From: Cryptomeria japonica
Lineage: Eukaryota > Streptophyta > Pinopsida > Cupressales > Cupressaceae
Direction of reading: 5' to 3'
DNA length: 64,000 nucleotides
Assembly: GCF_030272615.1 (NCBI RefSeq)
Contig: NC_081409.1
Coordinates: 18,418,260-18,482,259 of the forward strand
The notes under the pieces are model-generated. The model made no database searches. It was not told the DNA's origin and worked only from the letters and a program-made list of their open reading frames with translations. Below, piece by piece: positions 33,690 to 44,907 of this stretch; position 1 is the stretch's first letter, and each line of letters begins with the position of its first letter. The translations under genes and the position numbers were made by a program.

Positions 33690-34815
33690 ACATTGAGCTT
33701 GATCATGAGAAGATTCCTACTGATTGCAAGGGCCCTACAAAGGAGGAGGAACCCGACCAGTCCCTAGCCCTTGCACAGAATCAGAACCCAAATCAACAAC
33801 CCCTATGGTAACATCAACTAGGTTCCCTTCCTCCAAAGCCATGGTATCCAAAATCTAAAATCAATTGAAACTCTCATATGCCTACCTATCCCTAAAGGGT
33901 CTTTTTTGTCCTCGTCCCTTAGCCCGAGACTTCATAGGCACAAAACCATCCTTAGTTGTATCCCTGTCTACACCAGGGGACTTACCTTTATCCCCCTTAT
34001 CCAAATTTGATTCCGATACTAGATCAGAAGTGTTAGGTGAAATTATTTTATTAACCCTAGGACACTGCCTTTAAAGATGACCATACTCATGCAAAATTTG
34101 ACAACAAAAAGGAAGAGACTTGTAATCCAATTGTTAGGACTAGGAAGAAGAGCCAATAATTTTTTTTACAGAATTTGGCAAGGGATTATTCAGATCAATC
34201 TCAACACAAATATCACCAAAATAAATCACCTTTCTATCGAGGGTTTGTTGAGCTACCGCAACCGGTTTTCCAAGCAAAGTTGCAATCCGTTGCAGAATAT
34301 CCTCTCTCCAAAACTCCAACAAAAGATGAGATAGATGAACCCAAACAAGAAATCTTGAGGGTAAATCCTCAGCCCATATGCCAAGGTTTTAAAAATAGGA
34401 CCACATGATTGTAAAAATAAGGCCCTCCCTCAAAAACTCAAGTTCTATTAGCTATGCTAGAGAAAACAACTAGAAAGTAACTATTCATAGCTAGTAGTAT
34501 TTACAACTCCCCCTCAACTTGCCAAGTACAATAGATCCAAGAATCCAATGCTGAGAAAGAAATTTGAATTACTAGAAATTTGCAAATGAGAGCATGTCGA
34601 CTCCAATATGAAACATCCTCCATCACCGACTCCAGAGAAAGAACTAGAATCAAACGATCTTGACTCCGAGGTAAGTAGCCATTAACTTTCTTCAATTTTG
34701 GGCCTTCACCCACATAAAAAGAGTCTCAAGACTTAGCATGCATACCTGATGAGAAACCCTCGCAAGCCTTCGTACCTGCAACCACCAAGGTAGAAGAGAC
34801 CCCTTGAACATCCAT
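33690..34815 (-). pseudogene. LINE ORF1 with DUF4283-like domain and zinc knuckle
   Basis: An ATG at 34815 opens a minus-strand frame with one early TAG. Recognisable parts: LKKVNGYLPRSQDRL; the DUF4283-like segment ILQRIATLLGKPVAVAQQTLD, then VIYFGDICVEIDLNNPLP; and YKSLPFCCQILHEYGHL, a degenerate zinc knuckle near 34070-34120. This arrangement is usual for ORF1 of plant L1 elements, an RNA-binding partner of ORF2. The tail to about 33690 is low-complexity. Frameshifts are present. Confidence 0.75.
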
Positions 34816-35228
34816 GAATCAAATCATTGGCCACCAAAATCAATAAACCCTAGCACACCCACAACCCACCCACGAAAACCTACAACCATTCACTCAGCCC
34901 AAACACCCACAAAAGAAGTACAAACCCCCACCACTAGCAGGTGACACAAAGCACGAAGAACAAAAAAAGAAGATTGAGGGTGCAAAGAGCGAGAAAAAAT
35001 GCAGAGGATGTGAGAGAACGCGAGGGCTACCTAACCCTCGTAGGCACCAACATCGCCATTAGCTCCATTGATTTCAAAATCCTCCCAATTCACTTAAGTT
35101 AGTTAATTAAATTTCATTTCATTGACACTCAAATAACTTAATATAATTAAAACTAATTAATTAAATTTAATTTAAGTTAAGTTATTTGATTTGATTTAGT
35201 TTATTTTGTTTAATTTAATTTAATTTAT
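34816..35228 (-). other. LINE 5' untranslated end and adjoining AT-rich DNA
   Basis: No gene seen. LINE-like sequence seems to end near 35040; from about 35090 the DNA becomes TTAATTTAA-rich, like the AT tails of nearby LTRs. Confidence 0.4.
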
Positions 35229-35238
35229 AAATTCTTAT

Positions 35239-35377
35239 GGGTTGGGGGCCTAGCTTGATTGGCGAGAGCTTCTAGTGGTGAAGCATGAGGTCAGTCTCTC
35301 CCAGCCCACGTGGTATCGAAGGATGTGTCGCGCCAGTGTCACCAATCATACCTGATTCCTGCAATCTAAAAACTAAA
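35239..35377 (+). mobile_element. tRNA-derived SINE
   Basis: About 139 bp between two copies of AAATTCTTAT (35229-35238 and 35378-35387). The 5' part, GGCCTAGCTTGATTGGCGAG, resembles a pol III A box. GGTATCGAAGG near 35331 resembles a B box (GGTTCGANNCC) with changes. It ends in a CTAAAAACTAAAA tail. The duplication and tRNA-like promoter together support a SINE mobilised by LINE machinery. Family not recognised with certainty. Confidence 0.75.
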
Positions 35378-35387
35378 AAATTCTTAT

Positions 35388-35759
35388 AACATTTATTAAA
35401 TTTTAATTAGCTTTAATTTTATTTAATTTATTATAGAAATTGAGTCTAAATGACTTGCACTTAATTTCAATTATTTATTTTAATTTTAGTTCTTTAATTT
35501 AATTTTGTTGACACTCGCAAGCATATCAAATTAAATATTTTTCATTCTTGTTTACGGGTGTTTTGACATCCATATGTGAGTGTAATACGCTTCTCGGTGT
35601 ATTAACTATAAACTTATAATTATAAAATAAAAGTATTTAGCTGAGAATTTGAATGACAAAATATGCAGTACAAATGTATGGAATTGACTTGTTAATATAA
35701 AAAATAATTAGAGTTTATTAGATGAATGTCTTGGAATCTTAAAAATGTCAATCTATTTA
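35388..35759. other. AT-rich non-coding stretch
   Basis: No gene. It includes TTTACGGGTGTTTTGACAT at about 35551-35570, which resembles TTGACGGGTGTTTTGACAC at 43859-43878, suggesting related LTR remnants. Confidence 0.4.
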
Positions 35760-37556
35760 TTTGGTTTTATTTTGCAAGTACAAAGATTGCAAAAAGGGGG
35801 AGTGGCACCATTCTTGGAGAAACTGCATGGTCACAATCAAAGTTTTACTAAGAAATTTGTGAAGGGGTAGAATGATGGTAAGGTGAATCTGTTTGGTAGG
35901 GTGACAAAGATTAATGAAGAACTCATAGCTGAAGTAACATGTATGTCCATGGAGGGGATTAAATTTTACAAAGATAGAAAAATCTTCGATGTTGTTGTGA
36001 AGAGATTCTCTAAGAAAGAGAAGGAGCACGAGCACCTGGTGAAAGCAAACAAGACCCACTTTGATCCAAAGCAGATTAAAGCCATTTGAAGGGGGCTCCT
36101 GAAGGTGGTTATGGAGTTTTTTACTTTGGATGGAAGGTTCACCAAAATCTATAGGTATCATTTTTTGTTCCCTAATCATTTTCATCACGATGAGAAAATG
36201 TCTTTTACGTTTTATCTGTTGTCTTCATTGAGTGCTAGTATTGCTGATTTTAAGGAGAATCCTCATGTTAATCCGATTTTGCACCAAGGTTTAATCTCTC
36301 TTATCTATGAGCATTTGAAGGCTAGGGCTTCTGAAAAAACCTAGCAAGATCTCTCTCTTTATTGTAGAAGAGATTGATGATAGCGATGACTTAGAATCAA
36401 AGGGTTGGGAGACTGACAACAATGATGGGGATTTCCTCCCTCACACCAACAAAAAGGCTAAAATTGGGCTTAAGGTGGTTGCTTTAGGTGTTAGTAAGGG
36501 GTCCCTTGATGTTGGTGAAGAGGGTTCGAGCAAACGACCTAAGGGTAAACCTTGAAAGGCCACTTTGAAGGTTTTAGACAACTCTGATGATCATGACTCC
36601 CTGGACCACACTCACAATATGGAAGCATCCTCTTCCTCCCATGGCTTTGAACACAATTCCCAAGAATCGATGGATTTTACTTCACAGGGTTTTCATCCCA
36701 AACAAGAGTTCTATTTGATGTGATCAACATTGCCAAGAACGACTCTCTGGAGGTTTTTCGTCTTTTCAGGTGAGTGTTTTATAAGATTAAGAACATTAAT
36801 CTCAAGCAACAGTCCTTATCTTCCAAGATGGAAGTTATGTAGGCCAATGTGAGTGTTGGAGATATCATCCTGTTAATACTAGTAAGGAGGTGGTTGAGAG
36901 GGCTTCAAAGGGTGATCTATGGACAAAAAGTGAAAAGCAAGTCATGACTGATTGTATGGAAAAAAACATGGAAGCCAACCAAAAAGTGAAGGAGATTTCT
37001 AATAAAAATATTGCGGACATGGAGGCTAGAATTGCCAAATGCGAGGCTACCCTCCGGGGCATAATGGTGAGCAGTCAGAACATTATTAAGGTTTCTGCTG
37101 AAACTATGTCTACCATGTTTAGAAATTAGAGAAATCTCATATGAAAAGGACTATGGTGGATGTGGACAAGGATATGGCTGCTGGTGCAGAAGATTCAAGT
37201 TCTCCAGGTAAGCGTACTCGGGAAAGCCTGAAGAAGCTAGTCACTGAAGTGCCCCAAGGCATCCTGGAATTGAAGAATGCTGCCAAGAAGATGCATCAGC
37301 TAAGTGTTGATGTTGCTGAGAATCTTAAAAATTTGGATTGATTTTTAGTGTATGTTGTTGTGTCAGTATTGGCAGGTTGCTAGCTTTTTGTTGTCTTAGC
37401 GGGCAGGACAATCTTTTTGTTTGTATTTGTTGTCTCTCAGCCCTGTATGGTTTTGTCTTTTGGTTTTATTTTGTATGGGCTTTAAATGATTTATCTTATG
37501 TAATCTTGATGTAAAGGGTTTCGGGTCCCTTCAAAACCTATTTTTTTCGTCATAAA
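35760..37556 (+). mobile_element. Poly(A)-ended retroposon with an ORF1-like protein
   Basis: Plus-strand pieces with several stops and frameshifts: 35883-36344 (VTKINEELIAEVTCMSMEG and a following helical segment), a charged acidic part to about 36720, and a coiled coil at 36890-37341 (VKEISNKNIADMEARIAKCE, LKKLVTEVPQGILELKNAAK) that ends at a stop. The 3' tail is T-rich with GGGTTTCGGGTCCC and closes with TTTTTTTCGTCATAAAAAA, like L1 3' ends. No endonuclease or reverse transcriptase is seen, so it may be an ORF1-only L1 derivative or a retroposed gene. The TSD was not identified. Confidence 0.5.
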
Positions 37557-38814
37557 AAATATTGGTGTGTACATGTATACATCATTGATTTTGATTTCTA
37601 TGATGTGTTTGTCTTGATTTTTACAATTTATAATCATTGGTTGGTGATGTTTAGGAACTCATTTAAGTAGTTTTCAAAGTAATATTTATTCTCCTTCATA
37701 TCCCTAAGATATTCATTTAACAAATTTTAGAGATGACAAGAAAAAACAAGCAATCATGCGCATAATCCCTAATGTTGATGTTATGATAATGCTCTTTGAA
37801 TGATGATGCAATTAGGAATGCATGATTTTAGATGTCTAGACAATTTTAATGAATTGGGGTTAATTCGTAACTACAACTCTAAAGGGTTGGTAGCACTATT
37901 ATAAATTTTACAGGTTTTGTCTTTGCCTAATAGGGTTATCTTTTTGCCTTAGTCCATAAACCACAAGTCTTTCAAGATTTAGTTGCTTTTTCTCCTAATA
38001 TACAGTTGACTTTCTATTGGTTGTGCTCAATTATCTAAGTTACAACTTAAACCTTTAGTAGCATTGTGTTTGCAGGCCCCATGTTCTTAGTGTGATCTTC
38101 TATTGTCATTCATCTATGTGCTTTATTAATTCATTAAGTCATCATGTCAAGTGTCTTGATAGTGGTCCATGTCTTGTACAAGTGTCAAATTTTTATTGTA
38201 TGACTATAATCTTATCGCAGGTGTTAGAAGGTTAGCCCACTTCAAAGTTGTGACAATGTGAAATATTGTCATGTGTCCATCTATTAAAGTGGACCCATGT
38301 TCTTGAACGAATCTTGATCGAAAATTTCCTTTCAGCCCAATTTCATGTGGTCATTTCTAATTGGTTTCACATGAGTGTAGAGTATTAAGAATTGAACCCT
38401 GACATGGTTGTGATGGTTTGAGACTTGTACATGTGTCTTGAGCCTACTTATGTGCTTAAAACTTTGATTAGTGCAATCCACATGGTGATCTATCACACAC
38501 TCAAGGATTAACACAAGAGATGTAAAAAGGGGTCCGATGCAAATTATGATGGCACAATGAAACATGTGTCTTTATTATTTAGGGAAAGTTGCTAGATGTG
38601 TGGACCTATATTTTGAACTATTACATGTCAACTTCTCATTGGTCAAGAGTTTTCAATGATTCATAGAAGATTTTCCAAATCTGATAAAAGCTCATGATCA
38701 TTGTTGATCTTGCCCGTGTCATTTCAAATCAACAACCGCATTCAAACTCAAGAATAGTTAGTTGTGGAAACCTTGTTTGCTTGAATGGTCAATATTGGTA
38801 GACTTGAATAATAT
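37557..38814. other. Non-coding stretch, unclassified
   Basis: No supported gene; only short incidental frames. Possibly LTR remnant flanking the AT-tailed LTR that follows. Confidence 0.4.
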
Positions 38815-39756
38815 TGTAGCGTACTAAATGGTGTGTATGTTGAATTCTGACCTATTTGTAAACCCTAAAGATTCAACTACAATCCCTAGATTTACAAATG
38901 CATTCAACAAACAATCAATATAGATATCAACCATGCAATGTAAATAAAAATAAAAGTATAAATATTATACCTTCACATACATAGTAGGCTTGTCTCTATA
39001 GTTCTCCTATCCTCCGTGATTTTGTATTTGATGGTGTTTTCTCTTGGATTTGTGTTGTAATTGCACAAGAGCTCAAAGAAGAACAAATGTGATTGTGATG
39101 ATGTATGCTCTAGATAGATTTTGACATTATGTAAGTATGATAAGGATTGTGGATTCCTCAAAATGAAAGGAAGAAACCTCTTTTATAGAAATCTTAAAGA
39201 GAACCAAGGGCTTAGCATAAGAGGTTAAAAGATGAATGACCATGATCACATGGATGAAAGAGACTCAATAGGATTTGAGAGTAGGTCAAGATGAAGGAAG
39301 GAGATTAAGAGGTGAAAAGGTAAAAGACAAGGGTGGATATGTTTAAGAGGTTAATTTGAAATGGAGGGATATGATTGAGGATTAGGTAATTTAGTGAGAC
39401 ATGTTGTCATGTAGAGGAGAGTGGTTAAGAGACAAGTGACACTTGTCACATGATGATGAATTTAGATTATGACACATGCGAACAAATTGGAGGGCTAGGA
39501 TTAAAGAAGAAAAACGTAAATTAATTAATTAAATAAAGGTATTTATTTAATTAATAGAGGAAAAGGGCTAGATAAATTAAATAAATAAAAATATTTATTT
39601 AATTTAGGAAAGGAAATGAGATTGAGTAAATAATAAATAATTATTTAATTAATAGTGGAAGAGGCTAATGAAATAAATAAATAAATATTTAATTAATTAA
39701 TAGAATACATTGAGATAAATATTTGTTTAATTAAAGGCCAATTTTAGGTGTCTACA
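38815..39756 (+). mobile_element. AT-tailed LTR (probable solo LTR)
   Basis: Begins TGTAGCGTACTAAATGG and ends TTTTAGGTGTCTACA. The last 250 bases are dense in AATTAATTAAATAAAT blocks with phased ATTTATTTAATTAA. Internal similarity to 41400-41560 (a TTATACCTTCACAT...TAGTAGG block, and GAGCTCAAAGAAGAA vs GAGCTCAACAAAGAA) shows one family. Flanking 5-mers are aatat and aatta, so the TSD is imperfect. Confidence 0.55.
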
Positions 39757-41284
39757 AATTATATCCTCTTAAAATTTCACACTTTATTATGGGCCCTTGC
39801 TTTAGTGTGCCTTCTCCCAGGTCATTAAAAGCCTATTTGGGCCTTATCCAATCCAATTGTCATCATATGCTAAGATTGAGACCAGGTCTTATTTCCTAGG
39901 TCCTGATACTTTTCAACCACCTTTCTCTAGTCCCTCTTTGAGTGGATTAGGGGACCGAGTGCCCTAGTCTCTCCATAAGGAGCCCAAATTCAAACTTATG
40001 CAAATGTCGACTCCCACCATTTGGATTTCATCTCAATATTTCATTTGACCATTGAAAATCCGCCTAAATTCATAAATATCTTAAGAAACTTATATAAAGC
40101 AATCATTTATCATTCATAAAAGACAATTCAAGTTGTGGTCATAATTCAAGAGTCTTAATTCCTTCAATCAAGAGTAGATTTGAGTACAATGAGCAACAAG
40201 CTACAACAAATTATCTTCGAGTATGATTTCATTATGGCTTATGTTATGTCTTATCATGTTATTGCATCAACACTTGAAGGACTTATCTAAAGAGCATTTC
40301 ATCACTACCATTATCAACCCTAAGGTATAATATTGTCAATTCAATATTTCAATTGTGATTCAGCCTATACCCTACAAGGGGTAATCTCTTTGTTTGCATC
40401 ATTATTATTGTTGTGGAGGTGGAAACACTAACACAAGGTTTGGCTTAGGCAAGCCCCTATCCAACACAACCATTTTTTCCCTTTTTCATGTGTGCAAGTA
40501 TAGATTTGAAGATTAAGAGTTGTAGAATTGTATAAAGAAAACTAAGATAGACAATCTTAGACTTCAATCAAGCAAAAATGTGTGGACTATGCTGATTTGT
40601 ACAACCATCTAACACTTTTAGGTCGATTCTTATAGGGGCATGTCTATGGAGATTCTTCATCCAGAATATGAATATTTTTGTTGATGAAGACACATTTAGC
40701 CAAGGGTGCCTAACACACTAATCCATTATTTTTCAGCTACAAATTCCTCTCTACATCTCATTTCCATATATGATCTTCTGTGTTGGTTTTTGTTCTATAT
40801 TGTCCATTTATATTGAAGGTTATAAATTTTCTATCATTTAACCTAGTTTGTTTATACACACACTTCACAATCTTGAAGCCATTGCAACAAAGAAACATTA
40901 ATTCAAATGCCCAAGTCTCCTATTAGAACTATAGCTGAGCCTATTCATGTTTCAATGATATGTCCAAAAGGAGGTTTGAGATCTTAGTTTATGTTTCTAG
41001 GCTAGGATCACATTTCCTACATATCATTTTGATAAACCCGAGTCTCTTCTTACATTTGGCATATTTTATTTTTGGATTATCATATATGAGTTATTTAAAA
41101 ATAATTTTTTAAGATTTAGATGCAACCATTTCTAAAATTCATTGCCCATGTACTTGCATTGCTTAATTAATCGTATCATTGTTATTATGTATCACTTAAT
41201 TAGTTAAGAATTTGCATATGTTACAGTTTACAATTTTTTTTTGTTTCATTGCATATTTTATTGCTTGTTCAATTGACTAGACAT
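39757..41284. other. Non-coding stretch, possible older LTR
   Basis: No gene. TATATAAAGCAATCATTTATC near 40091 could be a promoter of a host LTR into which the AT-tailed LTR inserted. A segment reading CAAGCCCCTATCCAACACAACCA ends near 40472. Confidence 0.35.
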
Positions 41285-42008
41285 TGTAGACAATGAAAAT
41301 GGAATGCTAAACTATTGTAAAACCAAATAAGGTCCAACCACATAAAAACCCTAGTTTTACAATTAAGATCCACCATACACCAATGAAGAACCTAAAACAT
41401 GCAAAATATCAAAAACATGAAAGATTATACCTTTCACATGATTAGTAGGATTTGATTTGCATTGTTTCCTATCTCCATTGATCTTGCTTTAATATGGTTG
41501 TTCTTAGATTTGGTATTATGGACAAGAGCTCAACAAAGAATGGATTATGGTTGTCTAGATGCTTGATTACTTGATTGCTATGAAAGTTCGCATGAACATT
41601 GATTCACTTGTTAGGGATATGATCACATTAGTTAGGGTGATGAAAGCATAAAGGAATCCTCTTATATAGAGAACACCTTAGAAATGGAGGGATAGGATCA
41701 AGAGGTGAAGGGATAGGTGGTTGGCTAGGATTAAAGGGTAGGTATAGAAAATAGGAAAATATGAAGAGGTGGTTAGGATAAAATCAAGAGATAAATGATA
41801 AGTGCCATGGAAAGAAAAGCTAGCGAATTAATTAAATAAATAAAGATTTATTTAATTAATTAAAAAAATGGGGTCAATTAAATAAATAAAATATTTATTT
41901 ATTTAATTAAGGAAAGGATAATTTAAATAAATAAAAATATTTATTTAAATAAGGAAAGGCTAAAAGAGGATAAATGAATTAATTAAATAAATAAAAATCT
42001 ATTTAATT

Positions 42009-42020
42009 AATAGAAGGCTT
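42009..42020. repeat. Target-site duplication of the 42-kb retroposon, left copy
   Basis: AATAGAAGGCTT here and at 42774-42785. Confidence 0.85.
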
Positions 42021-42773
42021 GTGAGGTGATGAGGGTGCATCACTCGTGCGTTCAGTTTCTTTGACGCCATGAGGAAGTTAAAATGCGCTTCAAGGATGAT
42101 GCAAAGAGAGGCTGGGAAGCGCTGCTAATCTTTGTCCAGATCATGGAAATTGAAGATGTGATCAGGAAGGAGGGTGGAGGGAGAGTGGTGGATAATTTGA
42201 GCCCTAGGAGGCCGATTACGAGGAGACTATCCGCAGAATTGGGAAAAAATGCGGGGGATGATGCAGAAGGTGGTCGGGATGGTTTCTCTAGGCTCATGAG
42301 AGGTAGCGAGTAAGGATGCAGAAGGAAGGAGGGGGCGACAACATGCTAGAAGAGGAGGCCCTCGCCGTAGTTGGGTGGTTGGTGAATCGAGTGCCTCGGC
42401 TGCAAGAGGCGTGAAGGAGGAATAATGAATAGGTCATAATAGACACGATACCCATATGTGCCATCTTTCTCTACTTTCTTTTTCAGTTAATTTTTCAGTT
42501 GAACTTTAAACTTTCTGGACTCTGTTAGTTCATTTCAAGCTAAAATGCCTTCTTTTTTACTGGCAAGATGTAATATGTTTTTTCCTACTTTTAGAATTGG
42601 GGGGGTGGTTGTGTGGGTGCTGGTTACTAGTTTTGAATTCCAACTTTTTGGGAGGGTGGTGGTGGCTGTGTTATGGATGTTTTATTTTGGGAGCTTTTTG
42701 ATAGTTCATTATCTTGCTAAAGTTGTAATGTTTAAATTTTCAATAAATAAAAAATATATTTTATCGATAAAAA
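42021..42773 (+). mobile_element. 5'-truncated retroposon with A-rich tail
   Basis: About 753 bp flanked by a 12-bp duplication, ending with CAATAAATAAAAAAT and a run of A. GC content is higher than the surroundings. A 76-codon frame at 42083-42313 (MRFKDDAKRGWEALLIF...) is not recognised. The duplication and tail show LINE-type mobilisation. It may be a LINE 3' end or a retroposed host transcript. Confidence 0.7.
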
Positions 42774-42892
42774 AATAGAAGGCTTAAGATCAAACAATTA
42801 AATAAATAAAAATCTATTTAATTAATAGAAGGCTTAAGGCCAAATAATTAAATAAATATTTATTTAGGCTAGGACAATTTTAGGTGTATACA

Positions 42893-43439
42893 TTTTGCCC
42901 CTCTTTGAGACAATGCAATTTATCGTGTTGGCTCAAAGAAGATAAGATAAATTGATACAACATTTTCCTTAGGTAAGGAAAACGACATGCACCCTCAAGA
43001 GATTAGGTGATTTTTTTTAAAATCGTAAACAATCTCTTTATTGGAAAGAAAGACTAGAAGGGATAAGGATAAGACGACAAGGTCAAGTGGGTGAAAACTA
43101 GACTCAAAACAGATCCGGCAGAGAAAAGGCACTAGGAGGTGAGCACAACCAGTTAGGGTTCCACAACTTATATATAATTGACACGGAGAGAAACATCCTC
43201 ATTTTCATCCATGGCATTTGAAAGATCAAAGCGTAGAGCATCCAAAGAGCATAAGAGAGTAGTCAACAGTTGGAGATCCATGTCAGTCAAATTGCACCAG
43301 TTTGATTGAGTCTGATGCTTTGAGCGACTTGCAGACATGGGTGAGTTGATATGTATCTCAAACTTGCTTGTTGATTTTGCATTTATTAGGCTAGAATGTA
43401 GGATGAAGCAAAAATGCAATAGGATAGTTTTAGGGTTTG
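42893..43439. other. Possible internal start of an AT-tailed element
   Basis: No gene recognised; short frames only. No clear primer-binding site. Confidence 0.3.
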
Positions 43440-43770
43440 AACACGTATAGGTAGGTTATGAGTGCATATGTGATGCAATGGCACATATAGGTTTAGGGAA
43501 TCTGCTTATAGGTTTGCAATAGTGCGTGTCATCAAAATCTGTGTATGTGCTTTAGGATGCATATATGTTGCAAAGCCATGTCTATGTTGGTCAGTGAGGC
43601 ATATGTGCATGAAAACATGTATGTGTCACATAAAAATGTGTGTAGGTGCTAAAGCCACGTCTATATTAAACAATGGTGTATGTGTGTAAAAATACGTATG
43701 TACTAGGCAAAAGTGTGTATATGAAATATTTGCACATATAGGTTGTCCCTTAACACATATATGTCAGGCA
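43440..43770. repeat. Degenerate short tandem repeat
   Basis: Loosely repeated GTGTATGTGC, GCATATGTG, AAAGCCATGTCTATGTT and CACATATAGG strings. Two longer units match best (near 43540 and 43640: GTGTATGTGCTTTAGG vs GTGTGTAGGTGCTAAAG, then GCCATGTCTATGTT vs GCCACGTCTATATT). Confidence 0.55.
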
Positions 43771-44907
43771 GGCAAAACGATAGGCAAAAGTCAATAGTAA
43801 TGTGATAAACATATGCTGCAGATTAGATAAATTATCAAGATGATAAACTCAAACAGTGTTGACGGGTGTTTTGACACACTCACCAATAGTCAGGTAGGAT
43901 AAGAGAACATATACCACCTCTCCCAAAAACCAATCAATCTTGAAAGACTAATTTTTCCAAGGTCTTTATGGTTGGATCACAACGGTGTTGGATCACTTAG
44001 TGGCTGATGCGATTGCACCTGTCAAGGGGCCTGCTAGTTGTAACTAAATAAACAAAGTTCCATTTTTTTTCTTCGTAATTTTTAATTTTAACCTTGAATC
44101 CAAAAAAATGTCAAAAGATAGATTAGGGCAACAAGAGATAGGAAGCAAATCAATACATAACAACCAAATGAACTATGAAGTTAGTGCACCACAACAAGGT
44201 ATTATCAATAACACTTAATCAAAATCCAACGTAACACTCCAACAAATATGCAAAGTTAGACAACTCACATATAAATGAAAATGATTATCACAAGATCATA
44301 AAGAGAGGACAAGTTGCTGACTCAAATGGAAGAAGATACTAGACTATGAAGAACAATACCCAAGAGAATGCGTATTGTAGATCCAACAATCCACAAGTTG
44401 CTTTTGTATTCATCTTTTGTAAAATGAAATACCAAAATCTTCAAGAGTTCATAAGAAATTGCATAAAACTAAATTCTCTAGCTAAAATACCCTCAAATCA
44501 TCAATTTGCGGACCCTCAAAATGACCCAAATTCTACAATTTATAGAATTTCACCCTACACCCTAGGAAGGAATCATGCCTACAAACTAGAATTACAAAAT
44601 GATGGGAGTCACAGTCGACATGAAGTTGATGCCTGTGAACTCCACTTAACTATTACTAAACATGTTCTTGGAGTTCATGTTCTTGACGGTGCTCCAACTC
44701 TAGGATCTCCAAATCATGTAACGAGTGATGTGGAAGTAAGACAAGTGCAACATAAGTACCAGTTTGAAAACTACAACGATTTATGGTGGGGATACTGCTT
44801 GATATGCATCACGTGGTCAACTACCTGTTTGCTCTCTATTATTTTTTGTAGTTTTGATAGTTGTTGATGAAGCAGTCTACAGAAGCAGCAGGTGGGTCAA
44901 CAACATA
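43771..44907. other. Non-coding stretch
   Basis: No supported gene. A plus-strand open frame of 173 codons (44346-44867) has no recognisable domain or codon pattern and overlaps the region downstream of a decayed minus-strand frame. Confidence 0.35.

Larger units (their letters stand above)
41285..42892 (+). mobile_element. Second AT-tailed LTR, interrupted by a retroposon
   Basis: Starts TGTAGACAATG, ends TTTTAGGTGTATACA, with the same AT-rich tail blocks as 38815-39756. Removing 42021-42785 leaves about 843 bp. The following TTTTGCCCCTCTTTGAGAC (from 42893) could be element interior. No exact TSD seen. Confidence 0.55.

Noticed and set aside
44346-44867. 173-codon plus-strand open frame
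   Set aside because: No domain, no similarity I recognise, and it overlaps a stretch with other incidental frames; could be chance.
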